The notes under the pieces are model-generated. The model saw only the letters and a list, made by a program, of their open reading frames with translations, was not told where the DNA came from and did not search any database. The position numbers were made by a program, and so were the translations under genes. From the NCBI GenBank assembly GCA_965153355.1, contig OZ231128.1, forward strand, positions 51,026,001 to 51,090,000: a stretch of 64,000 nt of DNA. Reading direction: 5' to 3'. Shown one piece after another: positions 1 to 11,500 of the stretch (position 1 is its first letter; each line of letters starts with the position of its first letter). Source of the stretch: Flaccisagitta enflata (lineage: Eukaryota; Chaetognatha; Sagittoidea; Aphragmophora).

Positions 1-210
1 TTCCACTCTCAAGTCAAATCCCAGGCTTGAGTGCTCCTAGCCCGCTCCCCTTCCCTTCCCTTTAACTTTTTTCAGAACGGGCTCACCTCCTCGCCGCTCG
101 CTTCCATCCGCGTCGTGGCTGATCGTTGCAAATTTGCTGGTGGTGGATCCTTTCCGGACGGGAATCATCATTCGTGCAGTCGTCGATCTGTTGATAGTTA
201 GGGTGGGGAT
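1..210 (+). other. GC-rich candidate first (untranslated) exon
   Basis: The stretch is richer in G, C and CpG than the DNA that follows and has no long open frame. It ends at a good splice donor (GGGGAT|GTAAGA, donor at 211). I read it as a promoter-proximal 5' untranslated exon of a plus-strand gene. The target gene is unknown; the low-complexity exons from 7995 onward are the nearest plus-strand candidates. Confidence 0.35.
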
Positions 211-718
211 GTAAGAGGCGGTGGACGGGGGGGGAGGGGCGGGGGTTGTGTCTATGTAAATTTTTTTTTAAGGAAGGTAGTATCGGTTTTTTAGTAGGGT
301 TTCCCCGACTGGAAACTAGATGTCGGATTTTTGAAATTCGTGAAATTCCAAAAATGGGGCAGAATGTTAGAAATGTATGTCTGTCCGTCTCTTAGGTGTG
401 TGTGCCTTCTGTCTCTTTTGCGTGCTTTTGGCTTTTTCTCTTTCTCTACTATTCGATGCCCGTGTCTTTTGTTTCTTGCCATTTTTTATATTGAACGCTA
501 GATGGGTAACCATATGGTTGCGCCTTGATTTTGTGCCATTTGTTTTTACTACGTAGGCAAATATACGTAACTCGTCTTTCGTATCATCCAATTTTTGGAT
601 TGATTGATTTTATTTAATTATGGCATCGCTTCTTAAAGTGATTGATTGATTTGTATGATCGTTTGAATGCGCCCTTGGAATTCACTAATTTCAATAATCT
701 CTCATCTTTTTATTGCAG

Positions 719-797
719 ATAAACTAATGAACGGACAATTAACGTTAATTTGACATCGACAGACTGTGGGTTGAAACCAACGAAAGTGGGCCTAAAA
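719..797 (+). other. candidate untranslated exon
   Basis: A strong acceptor (CTTTTTATTGCAG) precedes position 719 and a strong donor (AAAA|GTAAGT) follows 797, giving a 79-bp exon. The only ATG inside is followed by a stop after eight codons, so the exon is likely 5' UTR joined to the donor at 211. Inferred from splice consensus only. Confidence 0.4.
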
Positions 798-1140
798 GTA
801 AGTTTTATAGACGTGTTTCTGCTTTTATTAACGTTGTTTTTATCTTGTTTTCCGGTCTGTTATTTTTGGCTTGCTCTTTGCATTTTTATCGCCGGATTTT
901 AGTATGGTTTTTATCGCTTGTCCGATCAGCTTGCTATAGGGATGATATGGATGAATTTAATGGGATGGGCCGGGGCAGGGGCAGGTATTATCAGGTGGCA
1001 TGGGCTCTGAAGAAGATGAACATGTTGTCATGTGCTGTTTCTGTCCTTTATTGTGTCCTATCTCGATTTCATGTTATCTTTTGCGTTTGCTGATCACAAT
1101 TAACGCCCACTTTCCCTTTCATTTTTCCCCCTCTCTTCAG

Positions 1141-1854
1141 TTGTTGAAATTTTTATGGAATAAACGAGACGATCGCCTTCCTATTTTCCAATCGGCCAAC
1201 TTTCTTTCACCACAAGTCGTCAGTCAGATAGACGCTCATAGACAGTGCCAGTTGAAACTCGTGGGCGTAATTTATACATTCCCTGGTTCAGATACCACAT
1301 CTGCATTCCGCAACAAGGGCAAAAAAACAGCCTGGAATACTTGGAAGGCATTTGATGAAGCAACAGAAACATTTGCGAATCTGGCAGTTGAACCATTTCT
1401 GTCTATTGAGGATGATTCAAAAGAGGTAGAAACACTTGAAAGATTTGTTATATATATGTACATAAAGTCATCCCCTTTGCTTAAAGTTAATGATGCTAGA
1501 AAAGAGATTTTTTGCAAAAAAAATCAAAGCATGGAGAATCTTCCACCAACAAAAAACGCACTTATCCAGTATATAAAAAGAAGTGTGTATCAAACTGGAA
1601 TTTGGGTAACATCTTTTGATGATCACGGTTCAGTACCCTCTGCCTCTTAGTTTGGTTGGCAAAAGAAGGAAAATCAGTGGCAGCCAGTTTGGATAACTAT
1701 TGCTGAAGTTGCACTAAGCTGCCGCGATCTTGTAAAATGTGGATGCAAAAAAGATTGTAGTACAAAAAGGTGCAGTTGCAAATCTGCTGATCTACCATGC
1801 ACAAAATTATGCAAATGTAAATGCTCTCAAGGGAATACAGATGCTAGTGAATGA
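1141..1854 (+). pseudogene. decayed repeat-family ORF with H3TH-like motif and CXC tail
   Basis: The frame reads GSDTTSAFRNKGKKTAWNTW, then a stretch with LERFVIYMY, ARKEIF and LPPTKNALIQYIKR. It is stopped by an in-frame TAG at 1648-1650. Beyond the stop the same frame continues with GWQKK and a cysteine-rich CGCKKDC...CSC...CKCKC tail, ending at TGA 1852-1854. The G-x-DTTSAF-x-x-KGK motif resembles the helix-turn-helix of FEN1-like nucleases, and the tail resembles a tesmin/TSO1-type CXC module. I recognise the combination as a multicopy invertebrate family of probable mobile origin but cannot name it. A strong acceptor (CCCTCTCTTCAG) sits at 1140, so this could be a last exon. One nonsense mutation separates it from an open frame. 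A poly(A) signal (CAATAAAAA near 1984) follows. Confidence 0.6.
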
Positions 1855-1857
1855 AGT

Positions 1858-2528
1858 TTTGCTACCTGGAGAGACTTTGTTTGACAAGATTCATTGAAGT
1901 GTTTGCTGTGTTTGTGGTGGATTTGCTGTACAATGTATCTTTATTTTGACCATTTCATTACAAATATGATCCACTTAAGTCTCAATAAAAAGCTAATTAT
2001 GTGTAAAAAAAAAGGATAATTGATTTCTTTAAAAGATGAAAGCAGATTGCTTAGTCTACTTAGGGCTAATTGCCCAATCCCGCCCCCCCCCTTTTCTAGT
2101 AAATAAGCACACTGGCCCTAAATGACCACCTATCAAGCTCTTAGGCCTATCTCAACTCTATCCACCCATAACCACCACCTTCCACCATCACACTGGCCCT
2201 AAATGACCACCTATCAAGCTCTTAGGCCTATCTCAACTCTATCCACCCATAACCACCACCTTCCACCATATAAGGTATTGCTACCTGGAGAAACTTTGTT
2301 TGACAAGTTTCATTGAAGCGTTTGCTGTGTTTGCTGTGGATTTTCGGTACACTGTGTCTTTATTTTGACCATTTTATTACAGATATGATTCACTTAGGTC
2401 ACAATAAAAACCTAATTATGATGTGTGAAAAAAAAGGATAAATTATTTCTTTTAAGATAAAAGCAGATTACTTAGTCTACTTGTGGCTAAGTGCCCAATC
2501 CCGCCCCCCCCCCACCCCTTTTTCTAGT
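1858..2528 (+). repeat. duplicated 3' flank of the H3TH/CXC pseudogene
   Basis: The segment at 1858-2098 (GCTACCTGGAGA... to a C-run and TTTTCTAG) recurs at about 2277-2528 with some mismatches, in direct orientation. Each copy includes an AATAAAA signal and a short A-run, so the 3' untranslated part was duplicated together with its cleavage region. Confidence 0.7.
2109..2268 (+). repeat. two tandem copies of an ~80-bp unit
   Basis: CACTGGCCCTAAATGACC...CTTCCACCAT is present twice, essentially identical, between the two copies of the duplicated 3' flank. It is a recent local tandem duplication. Confidence 0.8.
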
Positions 2529-2790
2529 TTCTCTAGTTTAGAAAACCAGATCAGTTTTTGATAGTCAAAGGTAAACTGAACAGTTTGAGTCGATTTTACT
2601 CAGTCATGATAAAAGTGGTGAAACCAATTTTCATTTTGCTCAGCCATAATAACGGTGGATCAATTGACTTAACTGACCATTTTTTTTCTTGAAAAAAAAA
2701 AAGTTGTCTCCAAGGCTTTTTATCTAGGCAAATTAGGCCATTTCCAGTTGATTTGACCCCCCTTTCAGAGAACTTTTTATCCAAATTTTT

Positions 2791-2936
2791 AGTTGCGGAC
2801 ACGCAACTCTATAAGAGGCTTTGTCCGTCCGTCGGTCGGTCGGTTGGTCACGCTCGAGTTGAAAAGTGGGAAAACGCGCATTTCCGCCCCTGCCCACCCA
2901 TCCGCAACTGATGGCCGTGTATCCGGCCTTGTTTTT
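2791..2936 (+). repeat. hairpin-key repeat, type A
   Basis: Starts AGTTGCGGACACGCAACT (key plus its reverse complement), then CTATAAGAGGCTTTGTCCG, a GTCC/GGTC-rich tract, and GCCCCTGCCCACCC. It ends TCCGCAACT followed by GGCCGTGTATCCGGCCTTG. The reference copy of type A. Confidence 0.8.
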
Positions 2937-3183
2937 AGTCAAATATTGGGGTACCCAACCCGAAAATTTTCCAAGTTTTCAAAAAAAAATTTGTCTACAG
3001 GACTTTGGATCTAGGCAAATTAGGTAATTTCCTATTGTTTTTACCCCCCTTTTGAAGACACTTTTTTGAAAAAAATTTTCTCAACGGGCTTTTTTTGGGG
3101 CCCCTAGGGACCCCCAAAGGGCCCGTATATGAGGGCACCCCTTCTGAATCTTTCATATACATCATGAGGATTATGTAAAAAAA

Positions 3184-3700
3184 AATTCACGCTTTGGTCC
3201 GGTTTTGCAGTGACCATCTGTTGTCCTACTCCACTATAATCTGTTATCCATCCAACGCGACTCTTTCCGAATATATCCCTGCTTTATCTATCCATCGCTG
3301 TATCCCAGGGGCCCGGTTTTACTCATTCTTTCTGCAGGGAAGTCAAGACTATGAAAGCAATCAGATGTTAAGACTCTCAGATGTACCGACTCTTGGTCAT
3401 ACTGAACGGTCCGTCAGTCGGATCATACTCAACGGTCCGTCAGTCGGATACAGTTGCAATCTCGAGGGGAATGCCCCTGAGATCGCCATTAGCACTGGGA
3501 ATGTTTTCGTTCGCGAGTAACGGCAACATGACAGCTGGGAGTTGTGATTTAAGAAACGATGTTGGAAAAAAGTTGTGGCGAGAGAGGGCGCGCAGAACAT
3601 ATGGAACCATGCAAAAGTATGTACAGAGAGAAACGCCGCAATTTCAATGGAACGGTTCCAGTATCATGGCATGGCAATGATTGTTTGATGCACTAGCTTA
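3184..3700 (+). other. short open stretch, coding status unclear
   Basis: An acceptor-like TTTCTGCAG at about 3340 is followed by an open frame to a stop near 3520, and an overlapping frame runs to 3680. An 18-bp motif (ACGGTCCGTCAGTCGGAT) occurs twice here in tandem, close to the GTCC/GGTC tracts of the hairpin repeats. I recognise no domain. It may be a repeat-derived chance frame. Confidence 0.2.
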
Positions 3701-4490
3701 AAGCTTAGTAAATCTGTTTCGCCTTACTATCATAGACGCAAAAATGAACTTTTGGCTTTGCTGCTCCTGCCCAAATGCCTTGAACCTTTCTAACACTTCT
3801 GCTGCCCACCCGCACGACCTTGGTACCCGTTAAACAAGTAGAAATTCATGTACTTTATAGACAATTGTCAACTTCTTTTCTATGCGATGTCCGGCATGAG
3901 GAAATTGGATATACTTCCATCATGACATATCGATGGCCATGAGTGGAACATTTTAGCCAATGAGAGACGATCTTATGAAAAGCGGCGCCAATCAGAGAAT
4001 GGCACGAGATTCGTTTTATGGAATCGGCGTCGTAACCTTCGCTTCGACGGCCGATGGAGATCAGATCATATTCATAATCGTCCTTTTCATCAAGATCCGG
4101 TTGAGAAAATCAACATTGTCTACGACTGTGTTTTATTCTCTTCTCCCTTTTGAAGATGTATCTGTTTGCGTCGGTAGGTGATAAATGGGACTCGTTCCAA
4201 ATTTGTTTTACCAAACCATTAAAAATAAAGTAAACCGCGACGACCGAAACCAAGGCTAACGTAAAAATTGAATCCTGATTTTGCCAACTTTGATTTGAAT
4301 GATATTTGAGTCACAATATCGTTGCAGGGGCATTCAGTCCTTGTCTAAACTTCAACCCCACAATGGGGTATGGTATCCCCCTACAGCTTACCTTAGGAAA
4401 CAAAATTTCATTTCAGTTTAAAACTATAGGACCAATCATTTTTTTTTTTGCAGAATTTCAGCTTCATCTATTTGCTTGAATAGAAAAACC
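3700..4490. other. no gene seen
   Basis: Low-coding DNA with a fragment of a type B repeat 3' end near 3776-3830 (CTGCTCCTGCCCAAATGC ... CCGCACGAC). No supported gene or structured repeat otherwise. Confidence 0.5.
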
Positions 4491-4492
4491 AG

Positions 4493-4590
4493 CCAAGGAT
4501 TTAAACCTGGAACCTTAAATGAAAAGATTTGTAATTAATAAATCTGAAGTCAAGTGAGTTAACCACTAGACCAACCTCTGAAGCTGTTTC
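4493..4590 (-). repeat. possible tRNA-derived SINE head
   Basis: On the minus strand TGGTCTAGTGG matches a Pol III A box and GGTTTAAATCC matches a B box about 66 nt downstream. Between them a self-complementary AGATTT...AAATCT could be a long variable arm. The arms are too degenerate for a functional tRNA, so I read it as a decayed tRNA-related SINE. Confidence 0.4.
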
Positions 4591-5046
4591 AATGAAGAGA
4601 ATTTGATTGAGCGTATTCAAGAGAGTTGGCCGTCCACAGAGCTGCCATACCCCATCGTCAACCCTGCAGGTCATAAGCATTATACACACAGTTTCATTTC
4701 AGTTACATAAATGGTATCTAAGACATGAGGGCCCCCGTATTTCTAAGTCTAGACGACATCTACTGTACCTGATCACTATGGACGAGCTAACTGACAGGCG
4801 AACCGACGGACAAAACCTCTTGTAGAATTGCGTCTCCACAATTAAAAAAAACGGCGAAATTGCAACGCCTTCCACAACCAATGCTCGATTTTTTCCCATC
4901 ATGAAAAACAAAATGTCCATTCGCGGCTGTTTTAGATAGTCATTGGATGATATTTGGGATTTCAATGTTTTCATTCGTGTTAAATGTCGCTCCTTTTGTC
5001 CGGCTGTCGGTCCCTTTGTGGCACGAGAGGGATCCCTTTGTGACAC

Positions 5047-5166
<120 letters not shown>

Positions 5167-5297
5167 TCTTAAATAGACCAACCAAACCTTAGTTATAAAC
5201 TGTTCTACTGAGGCCGCACCATCAAAGAGTAAAGAACCGCAAACATTTAATCGCACAGATTTCAGCGCATACCATCATTGGGATTCAGACGCTTTGA

Positions 5298-5405
5298 TCA
5301 ATCATGATTTGCGTACTGTCCTCCCTCGGCAAGTCTAGTTACTGTGGATGACGATGGCGTCTCAATCCGTGATTCCATCAGCGATGGCGCCGTCTGCTCT
5401 GCCAT
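5298..5405 (-). CDS. possible short terminal exon, 35 aa
   Basis: On the minus strand a fair acceptor (TTTGCGGCAGTGCAG) is followed at once by ATG and 35 codons (starting MAEQTAPSLMESRIE) to TGA. The peptide is polar and shows no domain. It could be a small final exon or chance. No neighbouring exon was found. Confidence 0.2.
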   Translation of the reverse strand: MAEQTAPSLMESRIETPSSSTVTRLAEGGQYANHD

Positions 5406-5599
5406 CTGCACTGCCGCAAAGAAATTCCGTGAAAATGCCGAATGCAGCAGATATAAACCCGGTGGTAAAATCGGCGCTGAATCGATCCAAATTGGGCCTA
5501 CTAAACGGTGAATATCAAAAGATGTGAGAAGAAAGAGACTTACATTTTCAACTTTCAATCGTCCGACTTTTGCTACTCTCAAAATTCCGCCATTTTGTC

Positions 5600-6180
5600 T
5601 GGCTAGAAAACTGCAAAGATGCTTAAAGCCATCATTCCTGAAATGAAAACTACCTATTATCTCATTTGGTAGTCTTGAAACAATAAATCAACAGTCCCAA
5701 CTTTTGAAAAATTGTATCGATTCATTTTCAATCCAAGGTCCTCACGTGCACGCAAACGTTATGAACCAAAGCAAAGGATCGGGATTCAGAATTTCCAAAA
5801 TATCTGATGGGGATTCCGTAAAAACAAAAGGTACGATGACGCCATAAGGTCTAGTGACCTCAAATATGGCCCCTGCCCACCCGCACGCGACTTAGGTATC
5901 CGTGTATCCGGCCTTGTTTTCGTACTCAGAATTCGTAGACTCACTATTAAATTTCTATAAAGTTGGATAGACTAGATAGTGACAACGAGGTTGTGTGGGC
6001 GGTTTGCTTAACTGAAAACTTCCCAAATGTCACTGCATGACAATCCGAAAAAAAACTTGTCTTGTCTACAACAGCACGCTGGTGGGCTGGGACCCTAATT
6101 CATAGGCTACTCAGGTCATTGGGCGGGAATTAAACAAGTCGATACCCGATGTGAATTGTGATTGTGAATTTGAGTGAGGA
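5600..6180. other. no gene; decayed repeat 3' end inside
   Basis: At 5850-5925 there is an isolated 3' end of a type B hairpin repeat (GCCCCTGCCCACCCGCACGC ... GTGTATCCGGCCTTG) without its 5' key. The rest shows no coding signal. Confidence 0.5.
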
Positions 6181-6600
6181 GATTCAGGGCAGTGGCCCCT
6201 AAGGGGACAACGTCCTTTAGAAAATGGGGAATTTTGTTCATCCTGGCTTAATTAGTTGTGAGGGCTTATTGAGGGCCTTTGATGGCGTGGCTAATTCAAG
6301 GGCTGAGTGAGTTGGCTGGGCTGATTTGAAGGCTGTCAGGGCTGATATCTAGCCTGAGCTGGCAGATTTGTGGCCTGACAGGGCTAATTTGAAGCAAAAG
6401 AGGGCTAACGGGAAGCCTGAGTATGCTGATTTGGTGCTTAAGAGGCCTCATCTTCGAACTGAGAGGGCTAATTTGAAGCCATGGGCATAGAGGCCTGAGA
6501 TTGCTGATCTGAAACCTGGTAGAATACATTTGAATCCTGTGAGGGCTGATTTAAAGCTGAATTGAATAGGCCTGATATGAGATCTGATAGGCCTGCTTTA
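6180..6600. repeat. degenerate ~22-bp tandem repeat (GGGCTGATTTGAAGCCTGA-like)
   Basis: About fifteen imperfect units of the form gggctaatttgaagcctgag occur head to tail. The same style of unit appears at 10,070-10,290, 15,310-15,390, 23,650-23,830 and 49,480-50,365, usually beside the GGCAGCGGCCCC motif of type C repeats. Here GCAGTGGCCCCTAAGGGGAC is at 6190-6210. Confidence 0.6.
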
Positions 6601-6873
6601 GGGAGGCCCAATTGGAGGAGGGGGGTGGGGCATGGGGGTGAATACACAAATTTTCTTCAGGACTTCGTACCCTTCGGGACCTCCGTCCTTAAAACGGAAC
6701 CTCGATGTCTCAAATATCATTTTTCAGGGCCGGAGACATTTTCTAAGCGTCAACGACGACATCAAAATGACATTTTAAAACATCGAAAGGGCAAAAGTCC
6801 GCCTCAATTGCGCCCTCTATTTGGCCAGCAGCTCCTCGAGACGGGGAAACCCACATTTTACCGGTAAGTAGCT

Positions 6874-7036
6874 AACAAGGCCGGATACACGGCCACCAGT
6901 TGCGGACGGGTGGGCAGGAGCGGAAATGCGCGTTTTCACACTTTTCGACTCGTGCTCACCAACGGACCGACCGACCAACCGACGGACGGACGGACGGACG
7001 GGCAAAGCCTCTTATAGAGTTGCGTGTCCGCAACTA
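6874..7036 (-). repeat. hairpin-key repeat, type A
   Basis: Minus-strand copy. It begins AGTTGCGGACACGCAACT at about 7035 and ends with GTCCGCAACT and GGCCGTGTATCCGGCCTTG at 6874. The key is intact at all three positions. Confidence 0.8.
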
Positions 7037-7039
7037 AAA

Positions 7040-7720
7040 ACAAAACAAAAAAACCAAACAAACTAAATCACTGTCCAAATGGCTTACTTTTATGTACTTA
7101 TTTATTTCATGGATAGAAATTTTCAGCACCAGATGGAAATAGTGAAAGAGTCATGCTACTTATTTTAAATTATTGTGAAAAAATAATCGTCACATTCTAT
7201 GTTATACACTTTTTTTATTTTATAAGAGACTTTTTTATAAGAGACATGAGGCTGAGATTTGCCAAAATTTTAAGAACAAAATAAGAGAATGCCCAGACTG
7301 AGATTCAGTTTTGGAAATTTTTGAGAAATTCAGCGAAAGAGTTGTATTAAAATAAATGATAATTATTCTAATTTTTTAGTAGATTGGTAGTTTTTTTTTC
7401 TGGAAAAGACTACTTTTTTAATGATTTTGCCTGTCAAATTAGGCAAGTTATTCAATGTTCTGTAGTAATGTACAAGCTTTTTACTAATAATACATAGAAT
7501 ACCTTTAAATAGTGTATCTATACACTCTTTTGTTTTTTTTTCACGCATTGAAAAATTAAAGAACAATTTAAAAGACATTGAGCCTCAAAACAGCAAAAAA
7601 TTTAAGAGAATCCAGGCTGAGTTCAAAAAAGGTTGTCTCTTATAAAATAAAAAAAGTGTACGAAAAAAAAAAATCGTTATAATAATCAAAGGAGAAAAGA
7701 CTAGCGTCCAAATTAATTGT
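7040..7720. other. AT-rich, no gene seen
   Basis: It contains an inverted pair, TACACTTTTTTTATTTTATA near 7205 and TATAAAATAAAAAAAGTGTA near 7650, probably the ends of a foldback element. Nothing coding is supported. Confidence 0.45.
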
Positions 7721-7727
7721 TTCTTTT

Positions 7728-7914
7728 AGTCGCGCGCTATGCGACTCTACACCCCGCTATTTCGGTCCGATGGTTGGTCTGTTTTTACTTTTAGGCTCTA
7801 ATGAGCTTTTTGAACACACTGCTCCCGCCCAAATGCTTTAGTGACCCACTCTATCACTACCCCTTCCCCCCCCCCCACATGCAACTGGGGTAGAACTGCA
7901 TTCGGCCTTGTTTT
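7728..7914 (+). repeat. hairpin-key repeat, type B (diverged)
   Basis: Starts AGTCGCGCGCTATGCGACT, then CTACACCCCGCT. It ends ATGCAACTGGGG...TTCGGCCTTG. The 3' key copy has drifted. Confidence 0.7.
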
Positions 7915-7994
7915 GATCCATTTATATTTTACTCCCCAACCTCACATGCAACTGTTGACAACAAAGGGAGACATTAAATGACAGTTGTTCCCAG

Positions 7995-8815
<821 letters not shown>

Positions 8816-8838
8816 GTAATTTTGTGTCTGTCTTTGCC

Positions 8839-9146
8839 AATGTTCAAACAAGACCAAGAAGGCCAACAATGCGTCCTCTGTGATTGGACGTCTTTTACAA
8901 GTAAGTGAATGAATGAATGAATGAATGAATAAATGAATGAATGAATGAATGAACAAATGAATGTATGAATGAATGAATGAACAAATGAATGAATGAGCAA
9001 ACGAATGAATGAATGAATGATCTCATGTATGAGAGAGTGATGCTTCTCTGATGAAAAAGCTTCTGATTTTATAAAACAAACATTTGCGTGACATACAGAC
9101 CAACCAACCAACGGGCAGACATAACCTCCTATAGGACGCATCTAAA
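8839..9146 (-). repeat. hairpin-key repeat, type E with internal (CATT)n
   Basis: Minus strand: starts AGATGCGTCCTATAGGAGG near 9146. It ends GGACGCATTGTTGGCC...CTTG near 8840. The interior is a long CATT/GAAT microsatellite (8905-9020). The 5' key GATGCGTCC and the 3' GGACGCAT are reverse complements. Confidence 0.65.
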
Positions 9147-9167
9147 AAGTGGATGCGAAACGTTTTT

Positions 9168-9373
9168 AGTCGCGTGCTACGCGACTCTACACCCCGCTTT
9201 GTCGGTCCGTCGGACCGTCGGTCCATCCGTCCGTCCCTCAGTCCGTTTGTCTCACACTTTACTTTTTTTGGTTTTTGCGGTCTTTGGCCTCACTGCCCAA
9301 CTGATCAAGTGACCTCAAATACAGCCCCTGCCCACCCCCACGCAACTGGGGTAGCCGTGTATCCGGCTTTGTT
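9168..9373 (+). repeat. hairpin-key repeat, type B
   Basis: AGTCGCGTGCTACGCGACT at the start, then CTACACCCCGCTTTGTCGG and a GTCC-rich tract. It ends ACGCAACTGGGGTAGCC then GTGTATCCGGCTTTG. Confidence 0.75.
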
Positions 9374-9399
9374 TTTTTAGCAGTAACAGAATGCATGGA

Positions 9400-9640
9400 A
9401 GTCCAGAAGGACATCGCTCAAACAAACAATAGCAGCCAAAAGGCAGTAAGTGGTCAGCGGTACCCGTGCCCTGCTTGAGTAAGATGTGATTTAGGTTGAG
9501 GGGGAGCAGGGCAGCGGCCCCGAAGGGGACGAAGTTCTGTAGAACACAGGGAGAATCTTTCCGCCCGTCCATCCGTCCGTCCGTCCGTCCGTCTGTCCGT
9601 CAGTCTGTCCATCGGTCTGTCCTGTCTGCCTTACTTCTGT
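9400..9640 (-). repeat. type C repeat
   Basis: It carries GGCAGCGGCCCCGAAGGGGA then CGAAGTTCTGTAGAACACAG and GGAGAATC, leading into a (GTCC)n tract. Other copies lie near 6640, 14,452, 15,215, 23,560, 34,150, 55,440 and 56,100. Confidence 0.65.
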
Positions 9641-9812
9641 CCAAGATGACCTGTTATTCAAACACTCATTGAATAACATGGAGAAATTACACAAGGCAGT
9701 ATATGGACAACAGTACTCATGCCCTTCTTAGGTAGTTTGTAGGTTAAGTTGAGGGAGAGCATGCCAGAATCTTGGTCTCCTAGGCCAGCATTGGTCTCAG
9801 AGACCAATTTTT

Positions 9813-10070
9813 AGTCGCGTGCTACGCGACTCTATAAGCCACTTTTCTGTCCGTCGGTCCGTCTGTCCGTCGGTCGGTCACAAAGTTGTTTTAAAGGCTT
9901 TTTATCGAGTTTTTTCATGTTTTTGAGTAGTGGAGAAGAAGCTTGGAGTAAGGAATAACTTTTTTAACTGTCTTTTTGAAAGAAAAGAATGTTTGTCTGC
10001 ATATTTGTCTGTCTGCCTGACTTTTTTTGAAAGTGCCGACGCACGCGACTTAGGTCTAATGACCTTGTTT
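9813..10070 (+). repeat. hairpin-key repeat, type B
   Basis: Starts AGTCGCGTGCTACGCGACT. The 3' end has GCACGCGACT, the exact reverse complement of the ten-base key, then TAGGTCTAATGACCTTG. The interior has been replaced by unrelated AT-rich sequence. Confidence 0.75.
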
Positions 10071-10290
10071 GGTCTCAGAGGCCAATATTTGAGTCTCTGA
10101 GCCAGGATTTGGGTCTCTGAGGCCAGGATTTAGGTGATTAAGGCCAGAACCTAGGTCTCAGAGGCCAGAATCAGGATCCCAGAGGTCAAGATCTGGGTCC
10201 CTAAGGCTAGAATGTGGGCTTTAGAAGCCACAATCTAGGTATCAGAAGCCAGAATCTAGGTCTAAGGGGCCAAAATGATAGAACTCAAAC
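10070..10290. repeat. degenerate ~22-bp tandem repeat (GGTCTCAGAGGCCAGAATTT-like)
   Basis: About ten imperfect units of the form ggtctcagaggccagaatct. The same motif also precedes it at 9770-9810. Confidence 0.6.
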
Positions 10291-10576
10291 CAGATTTCAG
10301 GTTTTCTAGCCAGATTTGGACTATTTTGCTTGGATTTGGGTTATTTTGCTTGGATTTTGAATTTAAACCTCGAAGGAGAAGAAGCCCTGAGGATGGGGCA
10401 GGGGGGGGGGACGGACGGACGTACCGGGTGGTCAAAAAAAAAGTGACCAAGCTAGAATTTTCTCCAATAGGTTTTGAATTTTTTTTATAAGTTAATATTT
10501 TAAAAATAAAGTATAGAGTACAAAAAAAAAATTGTTTTTGATTTTTTCAAACAAATAACTATATAAGTATAAAAAA

Positions 10577-10806
10577 GTAAAATGTTTGCATTAGAGATGC
10601 AGAAGCGGAAGCGGAAGCGGAAGCGGAAGCGGGTGGAAGCGGTAGTTTGAGCATGGAAGCAGAAGCGGAAGCGGAAGCGCAATTTTGAAATCAAGTAGAA
10701 GCGGAAGCGGAAGCGAAAACTTTTTTTGAGGCCTAATAGAAGCGGAAGCGGAAGCGAAAGGACATAATCAAGCGCTTCCGCTTCCGCTTCCGCTTCCCCT
10801 TCCACT
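10577..10806. repeat. (GGAAGC)n hexamer array forming a hairpin
   Basis: Several blocks of GGAAGC on the plus strand (10,603-10,760) are followed by a block of the reverse complement (GCTTCC units at 10,772-10,800), so a transcript would fold back. A sister array is at 13,868-13,945. Confidence 0.8.
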
Positions 10807-11004
10807 TCAGATCCTGACAATATTTTGACAATAATCATGTCAGTTTTAATGATACTAATTTCAGTATAATTTATTCTTTTTTGTTTTGTTTTTTATTTCT
10901 TTTGGTGTTATGATTTTTTTCTATTGCTTTTGTATATTTTTCCTTCATCTGTTTGTCTCAGTTGGTCTATCCTTTTATTCTTCTTTCGCTTTATCTGACT
11001 TTTT

Positions 11005-11133
11005 AGGTGCGACAAAGCACCTCTATAACTGGCTGTGTCCGTTGGTTGGTCGGTCAGTCGGTCGGTCTGTGGGGTAACGCATTTGTTCGACAATCCACAC
11101 GTTGCACCTTATTGGCCTACTTGGCCTTGTTTA
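11005..11133 (+). repeat. hairpin-key repeat, type D
   Basis: Starts AGGTGCGACAAAGCACCT, then CTATAACTGGCTGTGTCCG. It ends with the (imperfect) reverse-complement key TTGCACCT, then TATTGGCCTACTTGGCCTTG. Other copies are at 26,466 and 31,520. Confidence 0.8.
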
Positions 11134-11188
11134 TGTCTGTCTGTATATCTCTTTCTGTCTGTCTGTCTGTCTTTTGCTCACTTACTCT

Positions 11189-11345
<157 letters not shown>

Positions 11346-11500
11346 CATATATTCACAGTTGATTGGTTAATTGGAAAAGAGCAAGACTCATATACCTTAA
11401 GACCTGATTTCATAAATTTATGAAAAACAAAAGCAAATAGATGATCCAATGATGTCATAAATAAATATACAAATATAAGAAAAAAATGATTTCAAAGATT

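Noticed and set aside
4493-4590. Functional tRNA gene
   Set aside because: The boxes are present, but A-to-B spacing is long and no proper acceptor stem or anticodon arm can be drawn; kept only as a SINE candidate.
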